A stretch of 64,000 nucleotides of DNA, from the IMG/VR virus record IMGVR_UViG_3300042566_000478, positions 1 to 64,000 of that record; one strand, written 5' to 3'. Source of the DNA: a virus. The notes under the pieces were generated by a model. That model was not told the DNA's origin and did not search any database. It worked only from the letters and a program-made list of their open reading frames with translations. The position numbers and the translations under genes were made by a program. Numbering within the stretch: the first letter of the stretch is position 1; every line of letters starts with the position of its first letter. This document shows, one piece after another, positions 1-7,796 of the stretch.

Positions 1-181
1 AGACACAGCACTACCCCGTCTGCATCGCTCTACGAGGCTCTGGATGGGCAATCCATGCCTACTTCTGGGTCTATGGCTGGGGCATGAATCGGTATCGGGG
101 ACTAGGTGGAGGCTTTACCCCATGTCACGCCTGCTGGTAGCAACTATTCGCTGGCACAGCACCAGAACGCTCCAGATGCTC
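1..181. other. Left window edge, no supported gene
   Basis: No reading frame here has a start, a ribosome binding site and a protein-like composition. One minus-strand frame stays open to the window edge, but I see no start for it. The stretch may hold part of a gene that continues outside the window. Confidence 0.3.
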
Positions 182-532
182 CTACACGCTCCAGACCGCT
201 ACTGGTTCACCATTGAGCGTTACCGACTCCAGAACACGCTCACGCATTCCTAGTGCGTACTCCAGCGACTCCAGATGCTCCTGTATTCCCTCCATGATGA
301 GGAGATGCTCAATGGGTTCGCTTGGGGCGAATTGTGCAATGCGTGTGGCGTATCTGGCGAGACTCACGAGCACCATCTGGGCATCGTGGCGTTGCTGTTC
401 CGTGTATGTGTCCATGCGATGTACGAGCATTCTTCGGTATCTGGATGTAAAGAGCCTGGGCGAAATCGGCTTTAGCGGCGAGATGAAATCATCAATGAAA
501 TTGGGCTCAATTCGCATGACATCGGAATGCAC
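182..532 (-). CDS. Hypothetical protein, about 110 aa
   Basis: I do not recognise the family. The product looks globular, helical and mildly acidic, with no membrane segment. The frame opens with GTG at 532; an in-frame ATG a few codons later (product MRIEPNFIDD) is an equally good start, since neither has a clear Shine-Dalgarno sequence. It lies downstream of the terminator at 637-672, so it would need its own promoter, and I do not see one. This is the least certain of the longer genes. Confidence 0.45.
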   Translation of the reverse strand: MHSDVMRIEPNFIDDFISPLKPISPRLFTSRYRRMLVHRMDTYTEQQRHDAQMVLVSLARYATRIAQFAPSEPIEHLLIMEGIQEHLESLEYALGMRERVLESVTLNGEPVAVWSV

Positions 533-636
533 CTGTCACGAGTGTTTACGCGAAGTTTCGCTTACTCATCATCCATCTGCATTCATTCCAGAGGCTTAGA
601 AGGGCTCATATCGCCTGTAAATCTGGGCATAAATGC

Positions 637-672
637 AAAAAACCCCGATACCCACTCATCTGGGTATCGGGG
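637..672 (-). terminator. Rho-independent terminator after the DUF6011 gene
   Basis: A perfect 11-bp stem (643-653 with 662-672) has an 8-nt loop and is followed on the minus strand by six T residues. It lies just after the stop of the gene at 692-1510 and should end that transcript. Confidence 0.9.
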
Positions 673-691
673 CTCGTGCAGAGCGATTGAC

Positions 692-1510
692 TCAGTATCC
701 ACCCTCCGCACACTTCGCACCCATGCCACGCTTGCGTGATTCATCATCGGTCAGGATGCGATTGCAATGGAAGCACCTGCCGAGATTCTGGGCGAATTGC
801 ATCTGGGCTTCATCCCATTGGGCTGAGTCCATTGCTTCAATCGCATCCATCACACGCTTCGCTTCGGTGAGTGACATGACTGGCGAATTGCTGGTGTCCT
901 CGTGGCTGAATGCTCCACCAATGATTCGCTTCAGAACATAAATCGTTCCCGACTTCCGCCTGCTCTGCACGAATCCATAGAAATCCAAATCGTTGTTGCC
1001 CGTGTGCGATGGCAATGCGAAGTAAGCATCACCATCCAAATCTGCACACGCTTCAGCGATGAACTTCTCAACACGCTTCGCAAGAATTGATGAAGGCTTC
1101 GCAGGCTCAATGCACTCACCCTTGTGATGCCAAGTAGACCAACCACCATTGCTCAACACGGCGAGTCCACTCATGTAAGCGACATCATGTCCGCAGAGTT
1201 CGCATGACTTCGCATACTTGTTTTCAATGATGCGTGTCATACCAGTTGTGCCTGCATCAACAATGTGTGAGCAATCAAATGAGAATGACACTTCAGCATT
1301 CTTTGGTGAGATGACATCAACAGGCTTGTCCTTCAATTCTGAAATCAATTTGCTCGCCTGTGACTTGGTGATATTTGCATTCTTGGATTCAATCCACGAC
1401 TTCGCAGATTCAATCGTTGGCTCAATGCCAAACAACGATGCTCGCTGTGACATGAGTGTGAGCAGGAACTTCATCTGCGCTGGAGTGATTGGTTCGGTGG
1501 ATACTGACAT
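692..1510 (-). CDS. DUF6011-type zinc-binding protein
   Basis: A 272-aa soluble protein. The C-terminal 25 residues (CFHCNRILTDDESRKRGMG, then KCA) match the DUF6011 pattern CxxCxRxLTDxxSxxxGxGxxC, a probable treble-clef zinc site common in phage and actinobacterial proteins of unknown role. A second CxxC (SCELCGHDV) lies mid-protein. The N-terminus has two short repeats of the type TPAQMKFLLTLM and TKSQASKLISEL, typical of small helical modules. The start has a strong GAGGAGG site. It is a single-gene unit with its own leader motif upstream and a terminator downstream. The biological role is unknown. Confidence 0.8.
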   Translation of the reverse strand: MSVSTEPITPAQMKFLLTLMSQRASLFGIEPTIESAKSWIESKNANITKSQASKLISELKDKPVDVISPKNAEVSFSFDCSHIVDAGTTGMTRIIENKYAKSCELCGHDVAYMSGLAVLSNGGWSTWHHKGECIEPAKPSSILAKRVEKFIAEACADLDGDAYFALPSHTGNNDLDFYGFVQSRRKSGTIYVLKRIIGGAFSHEDTSNSPVMSLTEAKRVMDAIEAMDSAQWDEAQMQFAQNLGRCFHCNRILTDDESRKRGMGAKCAEGGY

Positions 1511-1540
1511 GGTGACCTCCTCTGGTCGTTTGGGTTACTT

Positions 1541-1553
1541 GAACATTACAGAC
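1541..1553 (-). promoter_or_regulatory. Leader motif GTCTGTAATGTTC
   Basis: One of five close copies of GTCTGTAATGTYC that sit about 30-60 nt upstream of a start codon. TAATGT fits the TANNNT pattern of an actinobacterial -10 box, but no clear -35 box is visible. It could be a phage promoter or an activator or repressor site. It lies in the 69-nt gap between two genes. Confidence 0.5.
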
Positions 1554-1579
1554 ATTTGGGGCGAATGTGGTGCTGGGTA

Positions 1580-3067
1580 TTAGCCCTCCCATCCGTAGGA
1601 CTCCAGAACCAACATGGCAACGGCTTTGCGCTCATCATCCAGCAGGTCATCTGCCTCGCCATCCAGAACGCTGGACAAGATTCGGTTCTTCATCATGATG
1701 ATTTGAATCATGCGCTCATCAATCGTTGAATGCTCCTCAATCGCACTCAACATGATGTGCGAAACGACATCACGCTTCTGTCCGATTCTCTGCAAACGGT
1801 CTTCGCATTGCAGAAGGTCTGCTGATGTCCAAGGCAACGATGCGCTCACATGATGTCGTGCTGATGTGAGTGTGAGTCCAGTTCCCGATGCAATGATGTT
1901 GCCAACCAACACTCGTGCTGTTCCGTTCTGGAATGCATCAACACTTGCCATCTTCGCTGAGTCATTCATGCCCCCAACAACTTGTACTGCATTCACATCT
2001 GCGAATGCATCCATGTAACGCTTCGCCTCCTCTTTGAATGCACAAGTGATGAACACCTGCTCATCGTTGTCCAGAAGTTCACGCACATAAGCAACAACGC
2101 CATTCACCTTGCCAAGTGCTGACAACTTGCGAAGTTCATTGATGCGAATCAATGCTTCTGCTCGCTCAACATTGTTCGCCTTCTCCTGACCTTTGGTGAT
2201 GCGAATCCACTCGTAGAGATTTGCTTCGGCGTAGCGATACAACTTCTCGTACTTCTCCTCCATCTCCATCGCAACTTCCATACGACCCTTGTTCGGCAAT
2301 TCCAGAACATCGGAACGCTTCATGCGAAGCATGAATGAGCCCACGAGAACATCGTGCAATTCGTTCAAGCGTTGCGCTCCACGAGTGCCATAGTTGTCAA
2401 TGCGTGGTGCATAGCGAGCCATGTATCCACGAATGCCACCTTCAAATGCACCTTGTTGCTCCAGACCATTGATGACCGACAACAATTCCATTGGGCGATT
2501 GATGAGTGGCGTTCCCGACATCATCACTCGGATTCCAGACAATGGAATTGATTGCGAAATATCAATCACGGCTTGCGAACGCTTTGCTCGCTTGCCACCC
2601 TTGATGCGCTGGCATTCATCCACGATGATTCCCTTCACATGACCCTTCAACAGATTCTTGTAACCATCTGCCGATGTGTCACCCATGATGAGTACATCAA
2701 CATCTGGCAATGACTTGATTCCCTGCTTCACAGGGTTAGTACCCGTGATGGTATGCACACTCAACTGCGGAGCGAAGCGTGAGAACTCACGCTTGAATTG
2801 CAATCGCATTGTCGGTGGGCAAACAATCAATACTGGGCGCATTCCTGCTTGAACACTTGATTGCGAAATCGCAACAGCAGTTGGTGACTTGCCTGTTCCC
2901 ATCTCCATCGCAAGCAACACTCGCTGACGCTCCAATGCAAACTTGGTTGCTTCAACTTGATGTGGCATCAATGGCAATGCAGTTTCTTGAACAGCGAAGT
3001 TCAACTTGCTTGGTGCATCATTCAAAATTGACATGAAGCCTTGAAGTGCATCTGACTGGGTTTTCAT
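1580..3067 (-). CDS. SNF2/DEAD-like superfamily 2 helicase
   Basis: A 495-aa ATPase with the SF2/SNF2 order of motifs: Walker A in MEMGTGKSPTAVAIS, motif II as VDECQR, motif III as MSGTP, and motifs V/VI ending in QCEDRLQRIGQKRD. SNF2-like proteins translocate on double-stranded DNA; in phages they are linked to replication, recombination or exclusion functions. The frame is open up to 3241, but the ATG at 3067 has an ideal AGGAGG site four bases away and lies after the leader motif at 3125-3137, so I start it there. This is the first of two SNF2-type helicases in the window; the other (32149-33693) belongs to the replication block. Confidence 0.88.
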   Translation of the reverse strand: MKTQSDALQGFMSILNDAPSKLNFAVQETALPLMPHQVEATKFALERQRVLLAMEMGTGKSPTAVAISQSSVQAGMRPVLIVCPPTMRLQFKREFSRFAPQLSVHTITGTNPVKQGIKSLPDVDVLIMGDTSADGYKNLLKGHVKGIIVDECQRIKGGKRAKRSQAVIDISQSIPLSGIRVMMSGTPLINRPMELLSVINGLEQQGAFEGGIRGYMARYAPRIDNYGTRGAQRLNELHDVLVGSFMLRMKRSDVLELPNKGRMEVAMEMEEKYEKLYRYAEANLYEWIRITKGQEKANNVERAEALIRINELRKLSALGKVNGVVAYVRELLDNDEQVFITCAFKEEAKRYMDAFADVNAVQVVGGMNDSAKMASVDAFQNGTARVLVGNIIASGTGLTLTSARHHVSASLPWTSADLLQCEDRLQRIGQKRDVVSHIMLSAIEEHSTIDERMIQIIMMKNRILSSVLDGEADDLLDDERKAVAMLVLESYGWEG

Positions 3068-3124
3068 ATTTCCTCCTGTGGAATTGGTTGGGTTCAGCGT
3101 AGCCAGTTTGGAATGGATTCGGCA

Positions 3125-3137
3125 GGACATTACAGAC
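3125..3137 (-). promoter_or_regulatory. Leader motif GTCTGTAATGTCC
   Basis: A close copy of the recurrent leader motif, preceded by a run of eight A residues on the minus strand and 57 nt upstream of the helicase start. Promoter function is inferred from position and repetition. Confidence 0.5.
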
Positions 3138-3146
3138 TTTTTTTTA

Positions 3147-3207
3147 GAGCCCCAGAATGCCAGAAGCCCCGACTCCACAGGGGTTCTGGAGTCAGGGCTC
3201 TGGGCTC
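3147..3207 (-). terminator. Nested stem-loop between operons
   Basis: The inner stem 3166-3176/3188-3198 has 11 pairs including one wobble. An outer stem pairs 3147-3156 with 3199-3207. It lies directly after the stop of the gene at 3222. No T-tract follows, so it is a weaker terminator or a processing structure; the leader motif begins right after it. Confidence 0.6.
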
Positions 3208-3221
3208 GGCTTTGCTTCGGG

Positions 3222-3791
3222 CTACTGGTATCGCACCTCATCCCACATGGCTACCTGCATGATGCGATTCCCAGCCTCTGGTGAGAAGAAAAAGTGATTG
3301 GTCTGCATTCCCAGCCTCCATTGGCGAAGTACTGAGTCATCGGTGAGTGACAGCATCTTCACAGCACCAACGATGTCACGGCGTGACAATTCAGCCATAG
3401 TGCAGGTCGTACCAACTGTGTGACCTGACATTGGTTCACCTACCCAAAGTCTCACGAAATCTTCCCAGAACGAAACTGGATGCGAATCTTCTGCGTACTT
3501 GAACACATCTGTGAACGACACATAAGTGAACAGTTCTTGATTGTGGAAATGAGGAACATTAGTAGGCAGAGTGTTGAAGCGTGATGACAACACAGCCTTC
3601 ACGAGTGGGTCACAGAATCGCTGTGGTTCTCCTGCGAAGTCATTCATCGCTTCAATGACTCCACACTCAGAGCAAATCTCGGTCATGTTGTCTACTCGTG
3701 AGATTGCACCTGCATACATTCCTGCGTGTTCACGATTCGGAATTGGTGAATCGCATCGTGGGCAATCTTTGATTTCATTTTGAATTGACAT
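3222..3791 (-). CDS. Zinc-ribbon protein, hypothetical
   Basis: A 189-aa protein. Residues about 9-50 form a phage-type zinc ribbon: CPRCDSPIP near the start and CSECG some 30 residues later, joined by the segment GAISRVDNMTEI that is common in actinophage small proteins. The rest is helical with no motif I can name. The open frame runs to 3923, but ATG 3791 has a GGAG site and lies a few bases from the upstream stop (3793). It is the second gene of a two-gene operon driven by the promoter at 4100-4129. Confidence 0.78.
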   Translation of the reverse strand: MSIQNEIKDCPRCDSPIPNREHAGMYAGAISRVDNMTEICSECGVIEAMNDFAGEPQRFCDPLVKAVLSSRFNTLPTNVPHFHNQELFTYVSFTDVFKYAEDSHPVSFWEDFVRLWVGEPMSGHTVGTTCTMAELSRRDIVGAVKMLSLTDDSVLRQWRLGMQTNHFFFSPEAGNRIMQVAMWDEVRYQ

Positions 3792-3792
3792 T

Positions 3793-4071
3793 TCAGAATG
3801 TCTCCTTCGTGATTGTGATTGTGTTTTCAAATGATTCTGTTTCAACAGAGATGTTGGTGATGTCTGCAAAGAACTCACCAATCGCTTGTGCTTGCTTTGC
3901 CATTGCAATGAAATGTTCTTCAACCCATTTGAAGTTGTCAGAAGTGTTCATTGTCTTTGCATCTTCACGGTACTTCTCCGATGCGTAACCAAGAATGCGA
4001 ACAAGTGTGTACGCATCAATTACGCAAGCATCTTTTTTGGTATCTGGGATTTCTACTTTTGCAAGTCTCAT
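3793..4071 (-). CDS. Hypothetical protein, 92 aa
   Basis: Not recognised. It is a small soluble protein, mostly helical in the middle and threonine-rich at its end (ITITKETF). The frame is open to 4350, but the ATG at 4071 has AAAGGAG seven bases upstream and follows a promoter, so the longer form is unlikely. It is the first gene of a two-gene operon with the zinc-ribbon protein. Confidence 0.72.
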   Translation of the reverse strand: MRLAKVEIPDTKKDACVIDAYTLVRILGYASEKYREDAKTMNTSDNFKWVEEHFIAMAKQAQAIGEFFADITNISVETESFENTITITKETF

Positions 4072-4099
4072 GACTGCTCCTTTGTGTTTGGGTACTGAC

Positions 4100-4129
4100 A
4101 TCATATGTCGGGGGTGTACCAATGTCCAA
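4100..4129 (-). promoter_or_regulatory. Sigma70-like promoter TTGGAC-18-TATGAT
   Basis: On the minus strand TTGGAC (4129-4124), an 18-bp spacer and TATGAT (4105-4100) lie about 30 nt upstream of the start at 4071. This is close to the housekeeping consensus. Confidence 0.65.
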
Positions 4130-4183
4130 CATCTAAGTTCCAGAGCCTTAGAACGCTTCCTATGAGGCGGTTTCTGGGGACAT

Positions 4184-4221
4184 AATAGAAAAGAGCCCCA
4201 GACCACTTGGGTCTGAGGCTC
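4184..4221 (-). terminator. Rho-independent terminator
   Basis: The stem 4193-4204/4210-4221 is 11-12 bp with one mismatch, followed on the minus strand by TTTTCTATT. It ends the transcript of the gene at 4271-4579. Confidence 0.82.
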
Positions 4222-4270
4222 TTCACCTGTGAGGCGGATTCCGACACTTAGCGGAGGCTTCGCATCGGAC

Positions 4271-4579
4271 TCACAAGTATGCGTGTAATGCTTCTGGCAA
4301 GTTGCGCCTGTACTCACCAGACTCAGCAACGAATCCATTTGGGCGAGCAATGACTGTCCACACTACGAATGGTGTGAAGTTGTTGTGTGGAAGAAAGCAC
4401 AACGCTTTCCACGATGCGTATGTTTCACCAACAACACGCTCTCCTCGCTTTTCGCATTCCAGAACAATTCCACCAGTTGTACCAACAAGGTCACCTCGTT
4501 GTAATTGGTCGTTGCTCCTGTCTTTCGGAGTGGTGTCCAAGATTGAATCAACAATCTCTTTGAATACTTGTTCTTGCAT
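4271..4579 (-). CDS. Hypothetical protein, 102 aa
   Basis: No family recognised. It has a short N-terminal helix, a beta-rich core (LVGTTGGIVLECEKRG) and an aromatic stretch, and looks like a small globular protein. The start is the ATG with an AAGGAG site at 4579; an in-frame ATG at 4645 overlaps the stop of the tiny upstream ORF but lacks a ribosome site. It is transcribed from the leader motif at 4761-4773. Confidence 0.7.
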   Translation of the reverse strand: MQEQVFKEIVDSILDTTPKDRSNDQLQRGDLVGTTGGIVLECEKRGERVVGETYASWKALCFLPHNNFTPFVVWTVIARPNGFVAESGEYRRNLPEALHAYL

Positions 4580-4641
4580 TTCTGCTCCTTCGTTTGGTTT
4601 GGGATAGTCAGGGTATCTGCTCGTAGGACACATTTCAAACA

Positions 4642-4713
4642 TCATTCCCAGAGCAAATAAATCACTAGCAATGTGTAGAAGATGCACCAGCCAACTGTGG
4701 CGTAATTGAACAT
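4642..4713 (-). CDS. Possible 23-aa membrane peptide
   Basis: The product MFNYATVGWCIFYTLLVIYL plus LWE is one hydrophobic membrane span. Its stop overlaps a downstream ATG (TGATG). The ribosome site is poor, so translation is uncertain. It is the first ATG in the leader after the motif at 4761-4773 and could act as a leader peptide. Confidence 0.3.
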   Translation of the reverse strand: MFNYATVGWCIFYTLLVIYLLWE

Positions 4714-4731
4714 ATTCGGGCTTTCAATCGT

Positions 4732-4788
4732 GAAGGGCTCAGAGAGTCGCAATGTTGGGGGAACATTACAGACTTTTCTGAGCCCTTC
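4732..4788 (-). other. Inverted repeat enclosing a leader motif
   Basis: An 11-bp perfect inverted repeat (4732-4742 and 4778-4788) surrounds a 35-nt loop that contains the GTCTGTAATGTTC motif at 4761-4773. It lies just after the stop of the DUF932 gene. It may work as a terminator for that gene, as a DNA operator, or both. Confidence 0.6.
4761..4773 (-). promoter_or_regulatory. Leader motif GTCTGTAATGTTC
   Basis: A copy of the recurrent motif, inside the loop of the inverted repeat 4732-4788, upstream of the genes at 4642-4713 and 4271-4579. Confidence 0.5.
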
Positions 4789-4801
4789 TGGGTTGTTAGG
4801 A

Positions 4802-5866
4802 CTAAGCAGTCACCAATTCAAGTTTGGCGAGAACCATCTTGTCGTACTCTGCTTGCTGGTTTGAAACCAAGCGAGTGTAGTTACGGTTGTAACGGTTCTT
4901 GTCAGAGCCTGACAAGTGCTGATGGAATGTTGTTGTTGCTTGGATTACTCCGAGTGCTGTGTTCTTCCAAGGCAACACTCGTGGGTCTGTGCGCCACAAG
5001 CCATTCAACAAGTCACGCTTCGGATTCTGCTTGCCAGCAGAGCGAGTGTCTTGTGTGTTGGATGGAACAATGAGTGTCTTTCCAGACTCATCCTTCATGG
5101 TGAGTTCAACCATGTTGATTGGGAACAAGTCTTTCACCAGAGCATCAAACTGATTGTCAGTTACTGACCATGCTGACAACTTCTCCAACTCTTCCATCAT
5201 GTCGCTTCCTGCGCTGTAGACAATTTCAAGAGCCTCACGCAAGTTGCCGAGGTCATTCAACTGTGCTGAACGATTGTGGCGAATCTTCACCTTGTGGTCT
5301 GCATTCTCATTGAGTGCCAACTGCAAAGTGTTGTCGCAAACAACTGCTTGGAGACAACGCAAGTATTGAGTCTGTCGCATTCCGTCATGCGATGTTGTCG
5401 CAATGAGTGTTGGGCGAAACTCAAATCCAGAAGTGCTGGAGAGATTCTCTGGTACTGAGATTTGTACCCATGCACGACTGCCCTTCTGGAGCAATCCTGC
5501 TGAGTCAATTCCGAGTTCGTTGCTGTCAAGAATCGCTTCCAAGTTCTTCAACAACACATCTTCGTATTGGTGAATCTGGTAGCGATTAGAAACAACACCA
5601 AAAACTTCTCCGTTGTTGCTGTGGGTAATCGCTTGCTTGCCATCAATCACTTTGAATGAGCCATCGCTGTTCTTTGCGTACACAGGCTTTGATACTGCTT
5701 CAAAGTTGAAGAGTCGGCGTTTGACATCTTCTACTGGAACGAATCCCTCGTAGTGATTGGACTCTTCACCTTGCTCTTCGGCTCGCCAATGCCAAGCCAT
5801 TCCACGCTTCAGCGTGTTTCCAATCAGGGTCATGCGGTTCAACCAACCGCTTGTTTCTGCTGACAT
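4802..5866 (-). CDS. DUF932 family protein
   Basis: A 354-aa protein of the DUF932 (phage/plasmid-like, TIGR03299-type) family. Visible family features are the N-terminal region ending in a basic YAKNSDGSFKVIDGKQAI segment, the conserved VVSNRYQIHQYEDVL block around residues 90-110, TTSHDGMRQTQYLRCLQAVVCDNT near residue 170, and a C-terminal NTALGVIQATTTFHQH. The family is common on plasmids and in phages; its biochemical role is not known. The length is normal. The start has a purine-rich site (AGAAAGAAG). Upstream, 5867-5976 carries an ATCAATGTCC variant of the leader motif near 5909-5918. Confidence 0.85.
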   Translation of the reverse strand: MSAETSGWLNRMTLIGNTLKRGMAWHWRAEEQGEESNHYEGFVPVEDVKRRLFNFEAVSKPVYAKNSDGSFKVIDGKQAITHSNNGEVFGVVSNRYQIHQYEDVLLKNLEAILDSNELGIDSAGLLQKGSRAWVQISVPENLSSTSGFEFRPTLIATTSHDGMRQTQYLRCLQAVVCDNTLQLALNENADHKVKIRHNRSAQLNDLGNLREALEIVYSAGSDMMEELEKLSAWSVTDNQFDALVKDLFPINMVELTMKDESGKTLIVPSNTQDTRSAGKQNPKRDLLNGLWRTDPRVLPWKNTALGVIQATTTFHQHLSGSDKNRYNRNYTRLVSNQQAEYDKMVLAKLELVTA

Positions 5867-5968
5867 GATATTGCTTCTTTCTCCGCACTCTGGCGGTGTT
5901 TGGGTTTAGGACATTGATTCAATCAGATGTTTTGTCTTTTTGCAACATCTTCTTATTTTCTTTTTATT

Positions 5969-5993
5969 GCAAGGGATTATCGCCATCCCTTGC
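5969..5993 (-). terminator. Hairpin overlapping a stop codon
   Basis: GCAAGGGA (minus 5993-5986) pairs with TCCCTTGC (5976-5969). The 9-nt loop contains the TAA stop of the upstream gene. AATAAAAAG follows instead of a T-tract, so termination is only probable. A second 6-bp stem (5930-5935/5944-5949) follows in the 110-nt gap. Confidence 0.55.
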
Positions 5994-6870
5994 CGAGGTC
6001 ACGGGCGTTCTTCCAGATACTGGATGACTCTGGTGTCTCTGATTTGGTTGCGTGAAGTTGTCGCATCACCTGCTGGCGAATCATCGTGTTCATCGCTTGG
6101 GCAAGTGCTTGTGTGAACTCTGTTTCTGACAACAAGGACATGACAATGTTTTTGAAATCAAAGTTCTTGATTTCATCTTGAACCATCTCTTTGAAATCCA
6201 TCTCATCAATTTCACTTTGTACTGCATCGCTGAAGTCGTGCTCATCAATCACATCATTGACGATTGCTGTTACTTCGTACTTCAATCTTCTGTCATCGTC
6301 TAACTCTTCAATCTTTTCTTCCAAGTCTGCGAAACGAGACTTAGTTGCGTTCTCAATTACTGCATTGAGGTCGTAGTCTTCCAATGCTTCTTCAATGACT
6401 TCATGTGCATTGATTGTCCATGCACTAAGTTTCTCAACTTCTGCTTCAAGTGCATCAATTCTGTTGCAAAGATTGTTGAGCCACTCTGGTGCTTCTGGAA
6501 CAATCTCTTCATCTCGTGATTCTGAGTTAGACACATCTTTGAATTGAAATGGATTCAAGTTGTCAAGTTCAATGTGAGTTTTGTAAATCTTTTCTGGATT
6601 CACTTTGGTGTAGTACTGCAAGTACGAAGACATTACAGAAACTCGCATTCCATTTGGCAGTCTCAACATCTCCCAACCTTCAACAGAATCGCCTGCATCA
6701 GCAAGTGTGTACGCACCATCAATCCACTCTGCTGGAAGAAGTGTTTTTGTTCCTGATGTCTGTGCTGGGATGAGTAAGTCGCTGTCACCAGTCCAATGAA
6801 CAACTCGTACATAGAGTCGCTCATTCTCTGGAAGGTCATCTGCGATGTTCCAATCGTTTTGATTATTCAT
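5977..6870 (-). CDS. Coiled-coil acidic protein, hypothetical
   Basis: A 297-aa acidic protein. After a beta-rich N-terminal third that includes GTKTLLPAEWIDGAYTL, residues about 140-270 form heptad-rich helices with short repeats of the type DFSDAVQSEIDEMDFKEMVQ and DEIKNFDFKNIVM. This suggests an oligomeric coiled-coil protein. No catalytic motif is visible. I prefer the ATG at 6870, with an AAGGAA site and two bases after the upstream stop, over the ATG at 6897, which would overlap the upstream gene by 25 nt. It is the last gene of the operon that starts at 7567. Confidence 0.72.
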   Translation of the reverse strand: MNNQNDWNIADDLPENERLYVRVVHWTGDSDLLIPAQTSGTKTLLPAEWIDGAYTLADAGDSVEGWEMLRLPNGMRVSVMSSYLQYYTKVNPEKIYKTHIELDNLNPFQFKDVSNSESRDEEIVPEAPEWLNNLCNRIDALEAEVEKLSAWTINAHEVIEEALEDYDLNAVIENATKSRFADLEEKIEELDDDRRLKYEVTAIVNDVIDEHDFSDAVQSEIDEMDFKEMVQDEIKNFDFKNIVMSLLSETEFTQALAQAMNTMIRQQVMRQLHATKSETPESSSIWKNARDLGKGWR

Positions 6871-6872
6871 GT

Positions 6873-7307
6873 TCACTTTCCTTCTTTCGTTGTCCATTGG
6901 GTTTCAATTTCATCTTTGATTGCGGTGGTAAATGTATCCCACATATAATCCGAGTTCAAACATCCAGCGAACCATTCCAAATCTTCTTTTGGCAATGCGG
7001 TGAAATACTTTGCTTTTTCTGTTTCATCTTTACTGAAATAGAACTCTGAGTTTTCTTGCAACTCTTGTTGAATTGCATCTGGACTAAATGCGATGGAGTT
7101 TGAATAATTCAAATCTCCGTAACCGCATCCTTCAAGCATTGGTCGCAATGGTTTGCCCATCTGGTCTGCAAGTTCCAGAACATCACCATCGCCACCTTGA
7201 AAGATTTCTTCTTGGTCTTGCTCTGAGAGTTCATCTGTATCAACGATGACACAATGCTCAACATAGAGAATTGTTCCAGATTGTTCACAAATAATAATCT
7301 TTGACAT
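6873..7307 (-). CDS. Hypothetical protein, 144 aa
   Basis: A very acidic soluble protein of no family I recognise. The N-terminal 30 residues look like a beta-hairpin (KIIICEQSGTILYVEHCVIV); the remainder is helical. Its start overlaps the upstream stop (TGATG), so it is translationally coupled to the gene at 7307-7567. Confidence 0.72.
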   Translation of the reverse strand: MSKIIICEQSGTILYVEHCVIVDTDELSEQDQEEIFQGGDGDVLELADQMGKPLRPMLEGCGYGDLNYSNSIAFSPDAIQQELQENSEFYFSKDETEKAKYFTALPKEDLEWFAGCLNSDYMWDTFTTAIKDEIETQWTTKEGK

Positions 7308-7567
7308 CAGCGCACCACCACATCGTATTCAGTTACATAAAAGTCTTCGTGACTGACTGACATATGTCCGTTCATCAATCCCTTCAACTCTTCAACACCA
7401 CCAGTTGCATAGAAGAAGATTTCTTCATCTGGATGTCCAAACACATCGCCAACTACATCTCCTTTTTCATTAGTGACTTCATCACCAAATGAAATGTAAA
7501 CATAATGGTCTGTTTTTGCTTCATCATCCCAGTATCGGATGGTTGCATTCGCACCTTCTGGTTTCAC
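7307..7567 (-). CDS. Hypothetical protein, 86 aa
   Basis: A small acidic protein (beta-rich, then SHEDFYVTEYDVVVR at the end); family unknown. The frame has an ATG at 7597, but that ATG has no ribosome site and lies close to the leader motif at 7614-7626, where little or no leader would be left. The GTG at 7567 has GAGGAG five bases upstream and is the better start. It is the first gene of a three-gene operon ending at 5977. Confidence 0.68.
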   Translation of the reverse strand: MKPEGANATIRYWDDEAKTDHYVYISFGDEVTNEKGDVVGDVFGHPDEEIFFYATGGVEELKGLMNGHMSVSHEDFYVTEYDVVVR

Positions 7568-7613
7568 TTTCGCTCCTCTGTTTGTTGGGACTCTCATTCA
7601 ATCAGATTGGAAC

Positions 7614-7626
7614 GGACATTACAACC
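7614..7626 (-). promoter_or_regulatory. Leader motif GGTTGTAATGTCC
   Basis: A close variant of the recurrent motif with an A-rich run before it, 46 nt upstream of the GTG start at 7567 and just after the terminator stem 7647-7687. Confidence 0.5.
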
Positions 7627-7646
7627 TTTTTCCATAGAAATGCGAA

Positions 7647-7792
7647 AGCCCCAGATGCCACTCACAAGGAAGGCATTATCTGGGGCTCAATTCACACCAA
7701 AACCCAAATTGGTGTGGCATTACCTCTGCTATTACTCAGAGGCTCGCTTGGTTACCTGTCTAACGAAAGGAGGAAAGAAAACAGGCAACCAA
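7647..7792 (-). ncRNA. Candidate structured RNA with four hairpins
   Basis: This 229-nt gene-free gap (7568-7796) holds four stems in a row. In minus-strand order they are: 7792-7781/7759-7748, 12 bp with one G-U wobble that pairs only in minus-strand RNA; 7742-7737/7728-7723, 6 bp; 7716-7709/7700-7693, 8 bp; and a GC-rich stem 7687-7672/7659-7647 that looks like a terminator. The 21-nt loop of the first hairpin contains CCTCCTTTC, the sequence of the 3' end of bacterial 16S rRNA (the anti-Shine-Dalgarno). It follows the stop of the gene at 7797. It could be a 3' UTR structure or a released small RNA; function unknown. Confidence 0.45.
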
Positions 7793-7796
7793 TCCT

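Noticed and set aside
4184-4260. tRNA gene in the gap before 4270
   Set aside because: No cloverleaf with acceptor stem and TTC-loop sequence could be built; the structure is a simple terminator. No tRNA was found elsewhere either.
7760-7780. Plus-strand gene start because of a perfect AAAGGAGG site
   Set aside because: No start codon with a credible reading frame follows, and the surrounding stem has a wobble that pairs only in minus-strand RNA.
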